A stretch of 54,423 bases of DNA from JANQRV01 sp964533785 (GTDB taxonomy: Bacteria > Bacteroidota > Bacteroidia > Chitinophagales > Saprospiraceae): NCBI GenBank assembly GCA_964533785.1, contig CAZHNG010000003.1, forward strand, positions 1-54,423, read 5' to 3'. The notes under the pieces are model-generated. The model did no database searches, was not told where the DNA came from, and saw nothing but the letters and a program-made list of their open reading frames with translations. The position numbers were made by a program, and so were the translations under genes. Positions 18,392 through 27,434 of the stretch are shown one piece after another (within the stretch, counting starts at the first letter, position 1; every line of letters begins with the position of its first letter).

Positions 18392-18731
18392 TGAACAGTT
18401 GTTTTATTGTTAGACTTTTGACGCTAGACGCTAGACGCTAGACGCTAGACGCTAGACGCTAGATGAAACAACAGCGATCATTTGAAAATCAGTAGATTCA
18501 CTTAAGTAAGACGACCGTTCTGAAGTCCTTGTTTAATTGATTATCAAAACACCGCCTGAATTTTATGGAATAGTAAAAAGAAAATATCTTCATCTATAAT
18601 CTAATCCTACTTTTTGTGCTGACAAATACTTTTCGTCATCCATAACCCAGTCAATAATGAGTTAACTATTAACTTTTATTCAAAGTTACCAATTAGAATT
18701 CAAGACTGATTCAAGGCCCCATCCAACACGT
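18392..18731. other. Intergenic region with six-unit heptamer array
   Basis: Apart from the heptamer repeat 18411-18461 described separately, it is AT-rich with no coding potential. It lies between the Gfo/Idh/MocA gene and the SDR gene, so the two may not share one transcript. Confidence 0.6.
18411..18461 (+). repeat. Heptamer array: head TAGACTTTT plus six GACGCTA units
   Basis: After TAGACTTTT (18411-18419), GACGCTA repeats six times without variation at 18420-18461. The same head with at least one unit is found inverted near 126-142 and at 9842-9859, and direct at 9707-9724 and 54408-54423. Confidence 0.95.
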
Positions 18732-19940
18732 TCACTTTTCAATCCGTTCCGAAACGCTCCCGTCAACCTTATGCTTAATGATCACCTTCTTCCTCCCGTC
18801 GGGTAAAACTTCTTCCTTGATGAACCAATGGTCTTCGTCGTATTCTTCGGGCCCAATCTTCTGTACGGGCTCTTCCCCACCTCTCCAAAGAGGCAATTCA
18901 ACCGGCTCCCAGGTACGGGATTTGGCGGATTTATAACAAGCATCCATAATGGCATTAACCACATAACCATCGTAAAAATCTTCCATGGGTGAAGTACCGG
19001 CATCCAAACTGTCAAACATATCCGTAAACATGTGGTTGTAGCCAAGCGCATTCACTTCATCACCTACTGGAAATAGCCACCCCGTCTCACTCTCTGCTTT
19101 TTCGGCAACGTATCCGCCCAATCCTTCGGCAGAGAACAATTCTAACCCGGTGCGCAACCAGTGGTCAGAACGAATGGTGCCTTTAGTGCCGGCTACCTCA
19201 TCACGCAGATCCATACCACCACGAAAACTCCAGCTGACTTCAATCTGGCTGATGGCTCCGGTTTCATAACGGATCAGTGCAATGGCATTATCTTCAGCCG
19301 CAATGGGTTTTACCAGGGTATCTGCCCAGCACATGGCTTCAACGGGGCGTACCTGTTTACCAATGAAATTGCGGCCGATCTCAATGCAGTGGCACCCCAT
19401 GTCAATAATGGCTCCGCCTCCCGATTTTTCGGGCTCCCAAAACCAATCGCTGTGCGGACCAGGGTGGGCTTCCCGCGATCGCGTCCAGGTTACCTGTCCA
19501 ATGGCTCCATTCTTTACGGATTCTAAAACCTTTAGCGTTTTCGGCGTGTAAACCAAGTCTTCCAGGTAACCGTGAAAAACACCTGCCTTTTCGACCGCTT
19601 CGAATAACTCTAATGCCTCCTTGCCGTTCATGGCCAAGGGTTTGGTACACAGGATGGTCTTTCCGGCTTCGGCAGCCAGCAGGATCGCTTCTTTATGTAA
19701 ATGATTAGGTAACCCAATAACGACGATATCCGTTTCCGGGTCATTGATGGCTTCTGCCATGTTCGTTGAATAGCGTGGAATGTTCCATTTTTCGGCAAAT
19801 TGACGGGCCCTTTCTTCGGAGCGGGAATAGACGTGGTGTACCTGATCTCTTCTTCTTTGGCCCTGTAGAACCATGGTGTAGAAATAGCCGATAAACCCGG
19901 CGCCTACCATCGTGATTTTGTGTGCTGATTGTCCGTTCAT
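18732..19940 (-). CDS. Gfo/Idh/MocA-family oxidoreductase
   Basis: 402 aa. N-terminal Rossmann motif MVGAGFIGYFYTMVL (about 11-25), CTKPLAMN in place of the family's EKP signature (about 96-103), and a C-terminal substrate domain containing GGAIIDMGCHCIEIGRN and the family metal-like or catalytic His region. These enzymes oxidise or epimerise sugars, inositols and derivatives with NAD(P). First gene of the minus-strand carbohydrate-type cluster. Confidence 0.9.
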   Translation of the reverse strand: MNGQSAHKITMVGAGFIGYFYTMVLQGQRRRDQVHHVYSRSEERARQFAEKWNIPRYSTNMAEAINDPETDIVVIGLPNHLHKEAILLAAEAGKTILCTKPLAMNGKEALELFEAVEKAGVFHGYLEDLVYTPKTLKVLESVKNGAIGQVTWTRSREAHPGPHSDWFWEPEKSGGGAIIDMGCHCIEIGRNFIGKQVRPVEAMCWADTLVKPIAAEDNAIALIRYETGAISQIEVSWSFRGGMDLRDEVAGTKGTIRSDHWLRTGLELFSAEGLGGYVAEKAESETGWLFPVGDEVNALGYNHMFTDMFDSLDAGTSPMEDFYDGYVVNAIMDACYKSAKSRTWEPVELPLWRGGEEPVQKIGPEEYDEDHWFIKEEVLPDGRKKVIIKHKVDGSVSERIEK

Positions 19941-20123
19941 TGATCATCGTTTTGCTTCGAAATCGAAGTTAGAAAAGTTGGAAGGGATTTCAAACTAAGT
20001 AATGATAAAACTATAGATTCATCATTACTAAAAATGGTACACTTCTTTTTAAACTTGGGGCGATTCTATAAAGTTTTAGGTGGTTATCAAGTTATTTGGG
20101 GATAAACAGGTGAATACAAAAAA

Positions 20124-20149
20124 GAGGCGAAGCCAACAAGCTTCGCCTC
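20124..20149 (-). terminator. Rho-independent terminator of the TonB-C gene
   Basis: A perfect 10-bp stem GAGGCGAAGC/GCTTCGCCTC with a 6-nt loop, followed on the minus strand by a run of six T residues, about 33 bp past the stop at 20183. Confidence 0.85.
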
Positions 20150-20182
20150 GAAATTTACCTAAAACTCCTAATATAATGATCG

Positions 20183-20575
20183 TTATCCTTCCAGTTGAAA
20201 ATTCACCTTAACGTAGTTCTTAGAAGCCATGGCTTTACTTCCTTGTTGTGCGGGTAACCACTTGGGCATGTTGGTGATCACGTCCAAGGCGACCTGGTCG
20301 CATTTTTCATCGATTCCTTTGACGACTCTTGCTCCGTGGATAGAACCATCAGCCAATACAAAGAAGGAAATGGTTACTTCGCCTTCGACCGCTTTCTCCC
20401 GTGCACATTCGGGGTATACTAAATTTTCCTGGATGTAATTTTCGAATGCTGCTTCACCGCCTTTAAAAATGGCAGGAATTACTGGACTGGGATGGTCATT
20501 GTTGGTAGTAGTCGCATTAACTGTAGTTGCAAAAAAGGTCATAACTGCTGCGAAAATAATAATGATGTTTTTCAT
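20183..20575 (-). CDS. Secreted TonB C-terminal domain protein
   Basis: 130 aa. Signal peptide 1-22 (ends VNA). The mature protein is a TonB_C fold: the YIQENLVYPECAREKAVEGE stretch, VTISFFVLADGSIHGARVVKG, and a C-terminal KNYVKVNFQLEG strand. There is no proline-rich spacer or membrane anchor, so it is not a classical TonB energy transducer but one of the small periplasmic TonB_C-like proteins common in Bacteroidota. Single gene with its own terminator. Confidence 0.85.
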   Translation of the reverse strand: MKNIIIIFAAVMTFFATTVNATTTNNDHPSPVIPAIFKGGEAAFENYIQENLVYPECAREKAVEGEVTISFFVLADGSIHGARVVKGIDEKCDQVALDVITNMPKWLPAQQGSKAMASKNYVKVNFQLEG

Positions 20576-20913
20576 GATAATAGGTTTTTAAACTGCTTCG
20601 TTTTTTGTTGTTTCTTAATGACAAAGCAAAGGTGCGGGTTTTTGGGAGGGGCAAACAGGGGTATTGTTTCAAAAGGGAGGATTATTGTTGCAGAGGAGAA
20701 ATTTTTTATCTTTATTATGGTTAGATGCTAGATGCTAGACGCTAGACGCTAGACGCTAGACGCTAGATGCTAGATGCTAGATGCTAGACGCTAGACGCTA
20801 GATGCTAGACGCTAGATGCTAGACGCTAGACGCTAGACGTTAGATGCTAGATGCTAGATGCTAGATAAGATAACAACAGATCTCTGACAGTAGAATTATC
20901 TAAATTACTCTAT
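20576..20913. other. Divergent intergenic region with large heptamer array
   Basis: Between the TonB-C gene and the DUF3843-like gene. About 150 bp of ordinary AT-rich sequence, then the 20-unit heptamer array ending 50 bp before the ATG at 20914. No other gene visible. Confidence 0.65.
20724..20863 (+). repeat. Twenty-unit heptamer array (GATGCTA/GACGCTA)
   Basis: Twenty contiguous 7-bp units. Bases 1-2 and 4-7 are almost fixed (one unit reads GACGTTA) and the third base switches between C and T in a non-random order. Unlike the other loci it lacks the ACTTTTGACGCTA head. Confidence 0.95.
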
Positions 20914-22533
20914 ATGGCAAAACGAAAAAAAATAGGGAAATCCCTTAGCACTCAGGACTGGATGCAATACCGGCCATACAAAGAATTTACGTCATACGAT
21001 GGCTATTACCTCAAACTTGCCAAGATGGCTTTTGAATATCTTAATGATCCCGGCCATGGTTTTCGGCATATTTTCGAACGTGAAGATTTACGGGAAATGG
21101 CGGTTGTTCTTACTTCTTTTTATGAGGATTTTATCAGTGAGATCGGTTTGTGGCAAGCTTTGATACGTAAGCACCAGGAATTGTACGGACAGTTTTTGCC
21201 TTTCTACGATATGCGGGAATATGATCCCGACTATCTTAATCCTCAGGATTTTGCTTATTTACTTTGGCATCAGCTGGGGTCGTTGGGAGGTAAAATACTC
21301 TCCCCATATGGTAAACCTGTTTTAGATGCTGCTGATCATTTCTACCGGTTTTTTGAAGAGCGTATTGACGAATCACCGGTTACTGACTTCTACGATAAAT
21401 GGCTCGATCTGACTATCGAAACCAATTATTTTGTTGTAAAAAAACGGCGGATATGGATGGCTACTCAAAACTATCTTTTGGGGCCGGAACTTAACAATAA
21501 AATGAAGGAAAGAGTTACTGAGTTGTATGAAGAGAAGGCTGAGCTCATGGAAAGAATGGATCCGACACGGATGTTATACGGTATTCAAGAAGATATTCTG
21601 ATGAAGCAAAAGACTTCATGGTGTGCTTTTTCCGCAGCTGAATGGCTGGCAGAGGTAGGTGAGTACTCTGATGTCTTGCGCGGTAATATTCGACAATTGA
21701 TTGAAAGAGTAGAAGGCATTTTTCTATACGAGGGGAGCGATGAAAAATATTATCACTTCAAGTTTGTTCCATCGAATCGATTATTTGCTATTCACCGTGA
21801 ATCGGTGAACATTAACGTTTCGAGTATGAAGCCAGGTAAAGACCTTGCATACTTTGGTATTGTTAAATGGAATGATGACTGGTGGATCAGCGGTGTTTTT
21901 ATGGGGTTGGGTCCTGCTGATAAGTACCTTGATGAATTACGGATGGATAATAAATACGGTAATTTCTATGGGTGGACTAAAGTGGAACAGGAAAAAATGT
22001 TGGCCAGCACAAAGGAGATGGAAGAGGCTTTTATTCAATATTTCGGTCAACGGCTGGCCTTTTTCCCGGATGATCAGTCTTTAGCCAAGGCCCTGGCGGA
22101 TCATAACGACTGGTGGAACGAACATAGAACATCAGGGCCGTTTTCACTCAGTGAAAGCAACTCTCGCCTGGCGAAAAAATTTAAAGAACGACCCTCAAAT
22201 TTTGATGAAATGGATCTGGGAGACGGAGCGGTGGCCGCTTTCTTTACTCCAAATGAAGGGGTGATGATGTCAGGGGTCATTCCAGATATTGTAGCACTTT
22301 TACAGAAGGACTCGCTGACCGAAGAAGAGGCAGATGAGCTGTTCTATACTTTTTTCTATGAAATAGAACCTCCTTTAGCCAATTATATCATGGAGCACTA
22401 TCCCATGGACAACTTGCGCTTTCCAATGGTGCCAACATCTGATTTCACCATAAAAAACTTTGATCTGCTGCTGCGTTATTTTAATCCGAATGGGTTTAAG
22501 CAAAAATTGCCGAATATGACTTTGTTGACTTAA
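20914..22533 (+). CDS. DUF3843-like hypothetical protein
   Basis: 539 aa, cytoplasmic, no signal peptide. The N-terminal stretch STQDWMQYRPYKEFTSYDGY then YLKLAK resembles the start of the uncharacterised DUF3843 family of Bacteroidota (DWLALKPY...YYLKL). The rest is helical, rich in aromatic and acidic residues, with no catalytic motif I can name. A monocistronic gene with the heptamer array directly upstream, so its promoter must lie within or beyond the repeat. Function unknown. Confidence 0.72.
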   Translation: MAKRKKIGKSLSTQDWMQYRPYKEFTSYDGYYLKLAKMAFEYLNDPGHGFRHIFEREDLREMAVVLTSFYEDFISEIGLWQALIRKHQELYGQFLPFYDMREYDPDYLNPQDFAYLLWHQLGSLGGKILSPYGKPVLDAADHFYRFFEERIDESPVTDFYDKWLDLTIETNYFVVKKRRIWMATQNYLLGPELNNKMKERVTELYEEKAELMERMDPTRMLYGIQEDILMKQKTSWCAFSAAEWLAEVGEYSDVLRGNIRQLIERVEGIFLYEGSDEKYYHFKFVPSNRLFAIHRESVNINVSSMKPGKDLAYFGIVKWNDDWWISGVFMGLGPADKYLDELRMDNKYGNFYGWTKVEQEKMLASTKEMEEAFIQYFGQRLAFFPDDQSLAKALADHNDWWNEHRTSGPFSLSESNSRLAKKFKERPSNFDEMDLGDGAVAAFFTPNEGVMMSGVIPDIVALLQKDSLTEEEADELFYTFFYEIEPPLANYIMEHYPMDNLRFPMVPTSDFTIKNFDLLLRYFNPNGFKQKLPNMTLLT

Positions 22534-22564
22534 AGGGCCAGTTAGCGGTTGGGTTAAAAAGACA

Positions 22565-23305
22565 TCAGGCAGCTATGCGCAAGCCTTTGGCAAAGTGTAG
22601 CAGGTCTGCTTTAAATAGTTCAAAGTCGAAGTCTTTTACTTTTGGTTTGATCAATTCAATGTTTTTATCCAATTCGGATTTGAATTGATCTAAATCTAGA
22701 CTGGAAACGATAGTCATGTAAAGGCCTTTTTTATCATCGTCAAATCTTGGTCGTGGTTTCATGCGAAAAGAAGGATTTTTGAATAAACCAACCTTTACAA
22801 AAACCTTCTGAACTCCCTTTCCATATTTTGTAGGTCTAAGGGCTTTTGAAAACTCAGGTAAATCTCCAGTGGGTATATCATAATCAGAATAGACTCTAAA
22901 TCCGCTTTGGGGAGCAAAAGACGGATTGGTTTCAATGGCTTTTAGCATAGCCCTTTTTAACCCTTCGAAATCAAAACCTTTAACTTGGTCTTTGATCTTA
23001 TCAAATAAATCAAAAAACGCCTCAGCTACCAATCTTTGAGCATCTTGACCGGCGTAAGTAGCCGCATTTTTGTAATTTAGGGGGAGGCGACCAAAAATTT
23101 CTTTTTTTTCTTTATCGTATAAGCAAAGAGAATCATGCAGTGCATCCCCTACATCATAAGTCAAGGCATGAAATGAAATACGCTTTACACCTTCGCCAAA
23201 ATCAGATAGTCTGATATTATTATTAAAGGTCTCTCTTGTAACAATAATATCTGCAACATCTCGCAAGCCGCCAATGGAAGTAATGAAAAAGTCCTTGTCC
23301 TGCAT
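22565..23305 (-). CDS. Candidate immunity protein of the upstream GIY-YIG toxin-like gene
   Basis: 246 aa, soluble, charged, no signal peptide or membrane helix. I do not recognise a family. Its ATG is one base after the TAG of the upstream gene, so the two are translationally coupled. The protein has two similar halves at the sequence-texture level (VKGFDFEGLKRAML and VKDFDFELFKADLL). Assigning it as the neutralising partner is inference from gene order and size. It could also be an unrelated operon member. Confidence 0.6.
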   Translation of the reverse strand: MQDKDFFITSIGGLRDVADIIVTRETFNNNIRLSDFGEGVKRISFHALTYDVGDALHDSLCLYDKEKKEIFGRLPLNYKNAATYAGQDAQRLVAEAFFDLFDKIKDQVKGFDFEGLKRAMLKAIETNPSFAPQSGFRVYSDYDIPTGDLPEFSKALRPTKYGKGVQKVFVKVGLFKNPSFRMKPRPRFDDDKKGLYMTIVSSLDLDQFKSELDKNIELIKPKVKDFDFELFKADLLHFAKGLRIAA

Positions 23306-23306
23306 T

Positions 23307-23960
23307 CTAATTGAGTTCTTTTAATAATTTTTTCCAGTTCGCTTTTGACATCCCAGTTTTATTTCCAGGAGGCAAAAACAATAAGCATCCTTCTTTTTCT
23401 GCTTCTGCTCTCATAAAATAGCTTTTCAAATGTAATTGTTCCTGGGTGGTGATGTATCCTTCGGACCCCTTTAAAATCCATTCGTAAGTTAGATCTAAAG
23501 CATCGACAATATATTGATGTTCATTCTCTCGATCTCCCTCCTTACGACAGGTCTTTCCAATATAAAAAATATCCCCTGCTGATACAAGAATTTGTAATTT
23601 ACCTGGTGCTGAGCACCAAATTGGGCACTTAAAACATGGCCTTTTCATAGTGGAGTTGGCAACTAAATAATACAAATAACATTCTCGGTCATCTTCGTCA
23701 GGTTGGCCGTATTTCTCTATGAAAATTTGTTTTGTTTTTTCGGGTAAATCATCAAATAATTCCCGTTCTTTTGGGGTGTCAAATTTAGGGTTGCGTTCTT
23801 TCTTAACTGCAAAAAACACGCCCACTGCAACTAGTAATGACAGAATCACCCAAATAATTTTGGGTTTAGGGCCACCTGGAGGCTTGCGTTTGATAATTCC
23901 TTTATAAAGTTTTAAAAATTCCTCATCACTAACTTTGACAGAACGGGATTCCCGGATCAT
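23307..23960 (-). CDS. Membrane-anchored GIY-YIG nuclease-like protein (polymorphic-toxin-like)
   Basis: 217 aa from the ATG at 23960; a GTG two codons upstream is an alternative. One transmembrane helix (IIWVILSLLVAVGVFFAV, about 35-52), a cysteine cluster (CFKCPIWC, about 119-126), then a GIY-YIG-like region: GKLQILVSAGDIFYIGKT, with YIGKT matching the YIG strand, Arg and His in CRKEGDRENEH, a Glu in TTQEQLHLKSY, and the C-terminal LPPGNKTG motif shared by GIY-YIG-type toxin domains of Bacteroidota. It would cut nucleic acid, but no catalytic test is possible here. It lacks the Rhs/VgrG carrier of a large polymorphic toxin, so it would have to be exported alone or be an orphan cassette. Confidence 0.6.
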   Translation of the reverse strand: MIRESRSVKVSDEEFLKLYKGIIKRKPPGGPKPKIIWVILSLLVAVGVFFAVKKERNPKFDTPKERELFDDLPEKTKQIFIEKYGQPDEDDRECYLYYLVANSTMKRPCFKCPIWCSAPGKLQILVSAGDIFYIGKTCRKEGDRENEHQYIVDALDLTYEWILKGSEGYITTQEQLHLKSYFMRAEAEKEGCLLFLPPGNKTGMSKANWKKLLKELN

Positions 23961-24104
23961 AAGCACGTAGTTTGATCTTTAGCGAATTGATTTGATCTAG
24001 CGCTGGGAATTTTGCGGGCAAATTTATCAGGAATTATGTATAAAGTCAATAGCCCTGACCAAAGGCAGGGTGAGAAACCAGGAAAGATATTTTATCTTAC
24101 CCCC

Positions 24105-25205
24105 ATGAAACTATCACCTAAAACACGGAGGAATATTGTCAGGGTCATCCCATTCGGATTGATCTGGCTGCTAATGGGTTGTGTTTTTATACTGGTGGAA
24201 ACGGCCGCTATGGGGACTGCTTTTCCTAATTCTCCAACCATTATTAATTTTACCTTTTCTGTCTTTATTTTTTCAAGTATAGCAATCACCATAGTTGGGC
24301 TGATGGTTGGTTTTTTAGAAATGGTATTGTTGGAGAATCTCTTCCGAAAAAGGAGTTTTCCTCAAAAGGTGCTTTATAAGTTTGGACTTTATACTGTTAT
24401 TATATTGGTGATAATTTGTATTACTTACCCCATTGCAGCAAGTTTCGAGTCTAACATTTCCATCCTGGACCCAAGGGTATGGCAAAAGTTTTCCAATTAT
24501 TTAATGAGTGTAACCTTTCTGAGCACCCTATTACAAATGTCGTTCTCGCTTTTGCTTAGCTTGCTCTATGCGGCGGTTAGCGAGAACCTGGGGCATTCCG
24601 TTCTGGTCAATTTTTTTACGGGTAAATACCATAAACCGAGGGAGGAAGAACGAATTTTCATGTTTCTCGATATGAATTCATCGACCACCATCGCAGAAAA
24701 ATTGGGACATATAGAATATTTCGAATTGCTGAGTGAATATTATTCAGATCTTACCAATGCCATTATTGATCATTACGGTGAAGTTTACCAATACATCGGC
24801 GATGAGATCGTAATTACCTGGAAAGGGGAGTAAGGGCTAAGAGATGACCATTGCGTACGATGCTTTTTCGCTATGAAAAAAGATCTGCAAAAGCACAGTG
24901 ATTTTTATCAAAAAAGGTTTAAGGTAGTCCCTTCTTTTAAGGCAGGGGTGCACCTCGGGGAGGTCACTACCGGAGAAATCGGCGCATTGAAAAAAGAGAT
25001 CTTTTACACGGGAGATGTGCTTAATGCCACTTCGCGTATCCAGGGCCTTTGTAAAAAGTTTAACGTCGAATTACTGGTATCAGGAGAATTGAAGGACCAG
25101 TTACCATTACAAGGAGAATTAAAGGCTAAATTTCTCGGATCTTCTCTTTTGAAAGGCAGGTCTACACCAATGGATCTGTTTACGGTAGAGGAAACGGCAG
25201 CGTGA
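24105..25205 (+). pseudogene. Membrane adenylate/guanylate-cyclase-like gene interrupted by an in-frame stop
   Basis: The protein starts at ATG 24105 with five to six hydrophobic segments (about 12-180), then a class III cyclase domain: MFLDMNSSTTIAEKLG (metal Asp), YQYIGDEIVITWKGE, and after the stop KAGVHLGEVTTGEIG, YTGDVLNATSRIQ. A TAA at 24831-24833 interrupts the frame directly after WKGE. Reading continues in the same frame (GLRDDHCVRCFFAMKKD), so it is a nonsense change, plausibly AAA to TAA, not a frameshift. Without readthrough the catalytic domain is cut in half, so the product is probably inactive. The lysine/aspartate ATP-selecting pair is absent (Gln and Phe there). A sequencing error is possible. 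Confidence 0.75.
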
Positions 25206-25265
25206 AGGGTTATGCCTGCTGCTGTTCCTGGCAAGACTAATCATTCACCGCTAAGCGAAAGCCCC

Positions 25266-25346
25266 CTGTAAATTATGTGAGCCATTTGGATGGCTTCAAT
25301 GAAAAGGAATTATATCTCTCAATTGAGCAGGCCACATAATTTACAG
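25266..25346. repeat. 81-bp inverted-repeat unit (IS-end-like)
   Basis: CTGTAAATTATGTG at 25266-25279 is exactly inverted at 25333-25346, spaced by 53 bp. The right end reads GGCCACATAATTTACAGG outward, which resembles IS256-family termini; this is recalled similarity, not a search. No transposase nearby, so a MITE-like remnant or terminator-like structure. Confidence 0.45.
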
Positions 25347-25378
25347 GAGTCCCTAATTAGGCAAAGGTTTTTATGTTA

Positions 25379-26689
25379 TCATTGAATGAACAGTTTCTTA
25401 TAAAACCGCTGATTTTCCTTTTGTAACAACAGTACATATAAACCGCCGGGAAGCCCGGATACATTCAGGCTTTGCTGAAAACTGTTTTGTTCTACCGCTG
25501 AAACATTGATTTTCCGTCCCTGTATATCCAACAAGGAGACCTGGTAGTCAATGATTTCCTGAGCACCAGAAGCGATAAACACCTGATCGGTGGCCGGATT
25601 GGGGAATACCTGAAATGCCTGGCTGTCTTCAACGGCAATGGCACTGGTAGTAGTCTGCCCTTCGATTAATCCGCGACGCTGATTTTCCAGCACTCCTCGC
25701 ATGATGGCGATTTGCCCCTTAGTGAAACTGTTCAGACACTCTTCAGAGGAATAATCCATGTAATTCTCGAACATATCCGGCAAGTCGTTTTCCTCATCTG
25801 AGCAGCTATTCTGTTCGGGGTCACAAGCAAATTGGCTGGACGCTCCCTGGTTTGGCGTGTCGCTCACGCCATCATCTTCATTGCAATCGGGAATGCCAAG
25901 GATAGAAAGCAATCCGTCGCCCCAGATATGTCGAAGACCGAGGTAATGGCCAACTTCGTGGGTGATGGTCCGTCCGCGAACGGGAATGGTCATCTCGCCC
26001 AATCCCAACAAACCACTTGTGGTATAGGTACCTGTGCGGCGAAAAACTTCGTAATGGATGACTACTCCGTCCATTTCCGGACTGGGAGCTGCGGCACCCT
26101 CCGGCCAATTATCCAGTCCTGCCGGGGGATAGGCGTAACCAAGGATGGATCCCCCCTGGATGTTACAAACCCAGATATTCAGGTGCTTTTCCGTATCCCA
26201 GCCGTCACTACCCCCTCCTATACTGGTCTTCACATTGTCGGGCATAGTTCCGGAAAGGATGTTCAGCCTAAACGTGGTATCCGTTTGTACTCTTTCGACC
26301 CCTACCAATTCGAATTCGATATTAGGATCGCCCACTACATCTAAAAATTCCGCGCGGATGGAATCCGCATCGGCGTTCAGGCGCCGGTAATCTTCGTTGA
26401 GCACGTCGATTACCTGGTCAATAAGGCTATCCGCAACGTTCTCGGACTCCTCCTTCCACACCACGTGAACGACGACCGGAATGGTATAAACGGCCTGATC
26501 ATCTTCCGGTGAACGGAAACTTACCTGGTTAAATATTTCATCTGCTGCAGCTTTGAACCCAGGATATTGCTGGTCGAGTGAATATACGTAATGGTCATAA
26601 GCACATCCTTTTGGCGCTGGAATGTTTTGAGCCGTTGCGGCCACGAAAAAAGAAGAAACTACAAAAAGCGTAACTAAAACTCTGATCAT
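25379..26689 (-). CDS. Secreted M43-type (pappalysin-like) metalloprotease with T9SS domain
   Basis: 436 aa. Signal peptide 1-20, pro-like N-terminal region with HYVYSLDQQYP, then a zincin catalytic domain: HEVGHYLGLRHIWGDG, the HExxHxxGxxH motif of metzincins. Further on, FTKGQIAIMRGVLENQR and the DYSSEECLNSF cysteine region fit the M43 (pappalysin/ulilysin) type. The last 90 residues (QAFQVFPNPATDQVFI, GLPGGLYVLLL, FYKKLFIQ) are a T9SS C-terminal domain, so the enzyme is predicted to be exported to the cell surface or medium. It probably degrades proteins outside the cell. No neighbour indicates a specific substrate. Confidence 0.92.
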   Translation of the reverse strand: MIRVLVTLFVVSSFFVAATAQNIPAPKGCAYDHYVYSLDQQYPGFKAAADEIFNQVSFRSPEDDQAVYTIPVVVHVVWKEESENVADSLIDQVIDVLNEDYRRLNADADSIRAEFLDVVGDPNIEFELVGVERVQTDTTFRLNILSGTMPDNVKTSIGGGSDGWDTEKHLNIWVCNIQGGSILGYAYPPAGLDNWPEGAAAPSPEMDGVVIHYEVFRRTGTYTTSGLLGLGEMTIPVRGRTITHEVGHYLGLRHIWGDGLLSILGIPDCNEDDGVSDTPNQGASSQFACDPEQNSCSDEENDLPDMFENYMDYSSEECLNSFTKGQIAIMRGVLENQRRGLIEGQTTTSAIAVEDSQAFQVFPNPATDQVFIASGAQEIIDYQVSLLDIQGRKINVSAVEQNSFQQSLNVSGLPGGLYVLLLQKENQRFYKKLFIQ

Positions 26690-26952
26690 AAAAATAGAAC
26701 TTGTGGTCTCTCACGGGAACGTGACGAGTACCGGATTAACAAAAGGAAGGACAATAAAAATTAGGGTGGAAAAAATGTATTGGAGATAAGTAGGAAGCAA
26801 GATAAGGCAAAAGTTACAAATTGCAAATATTTATCTTCAGTTAATATTAAATTGATGTATGTTTCAGTGTTGCTTGACAGAATAATATACCCTGGTTTGT
26901 TCAAAAGTAAGCGGGGAGACACTCGTAAATCGGAATTCATTCCGATGTGTTA

Positions 26953-26970
26953 TAGTTCCCGAAGCACTAG
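26953..26970 (-). repeat. Dispersed 18-bp repeat (CTAGTGCTTCGGGAACTA)
   Basis: Second copy of the repeat seen at 106-123. Confidence 0.8.
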
Positions 26971-27046
26971 TCCAAATGAGAAATCATTCCTTCTGATGAG
27001 CATAATAAGTAGTGTAGCAGAATTATTTTATGTTACGTTCACACTC

Positions 27047-27066
27047 TCCTGACGGTACCGTCAGGA
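27047..27066. repeat. Perfect 20-bp palindrome
   Basis: TCCTGACGGT followed directly by its complement ACCGTCAGGA, no loop. Possible operator or short hairpin; no T-run follows. Confidence 0.75.
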
Positions 27067-27403
27067 CTAATCCTCAAACTCATGCAGTCTGGCGTCTGGC
27101 ATCTTAAATCTGCTTTCTTACTTACTTGAGGTCAAAAAATAAGTGAAGTTGTATCAAAAGTAAGCAGTCCGTCAACCAGGCCAGAAATAAATAACTCATA
27201 TTACCGATAGTTGTCAGAAACTGTGGAAAATGGTCCAGCCAATGGGATGCCACCACGGATTAATCTCCAGCCAATTCTTATCAATCACTTTGCTGCTTTT
27301 TTTGCATTTCTATCCATTTCTAATTCGATTGAATTACCGTTGGTATATGGATTTGGAACCTTTACTTGCCAACATCGACCACCACAAATTATCTTTTCGA
27401 ATT

Positions 27404-27434
27404 TTTGCTTTTATTACAAATAAATATACCTTTG
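27404..27434 (+). promoter_or_regulatory. Bacteroidota sigma-ABfr-type promoter for the SusC/SusD operon
   Basis: TTTG (27404-27407), 19 nt, then TACCTTTG (27427-27434), a full match to TTTG-N19-TAnnTTTG. Transcription would start near 27440, giving a leader of about 240 nt before the ATG at 27682. Confidence 0.7.

Noticed and set aside
20724..20863. CRISPR array
   Set aside because: Units are 7 bp with no spacers and no cas genes nearby; this is a tandem repeat.
24831..24833. Programmed stop-codon readthrough or recoding in the cyclase
   Set aside because: TAA is the least read-through stop and no recoding structure is evident; a nonsense mutation or sequence error is simpler.
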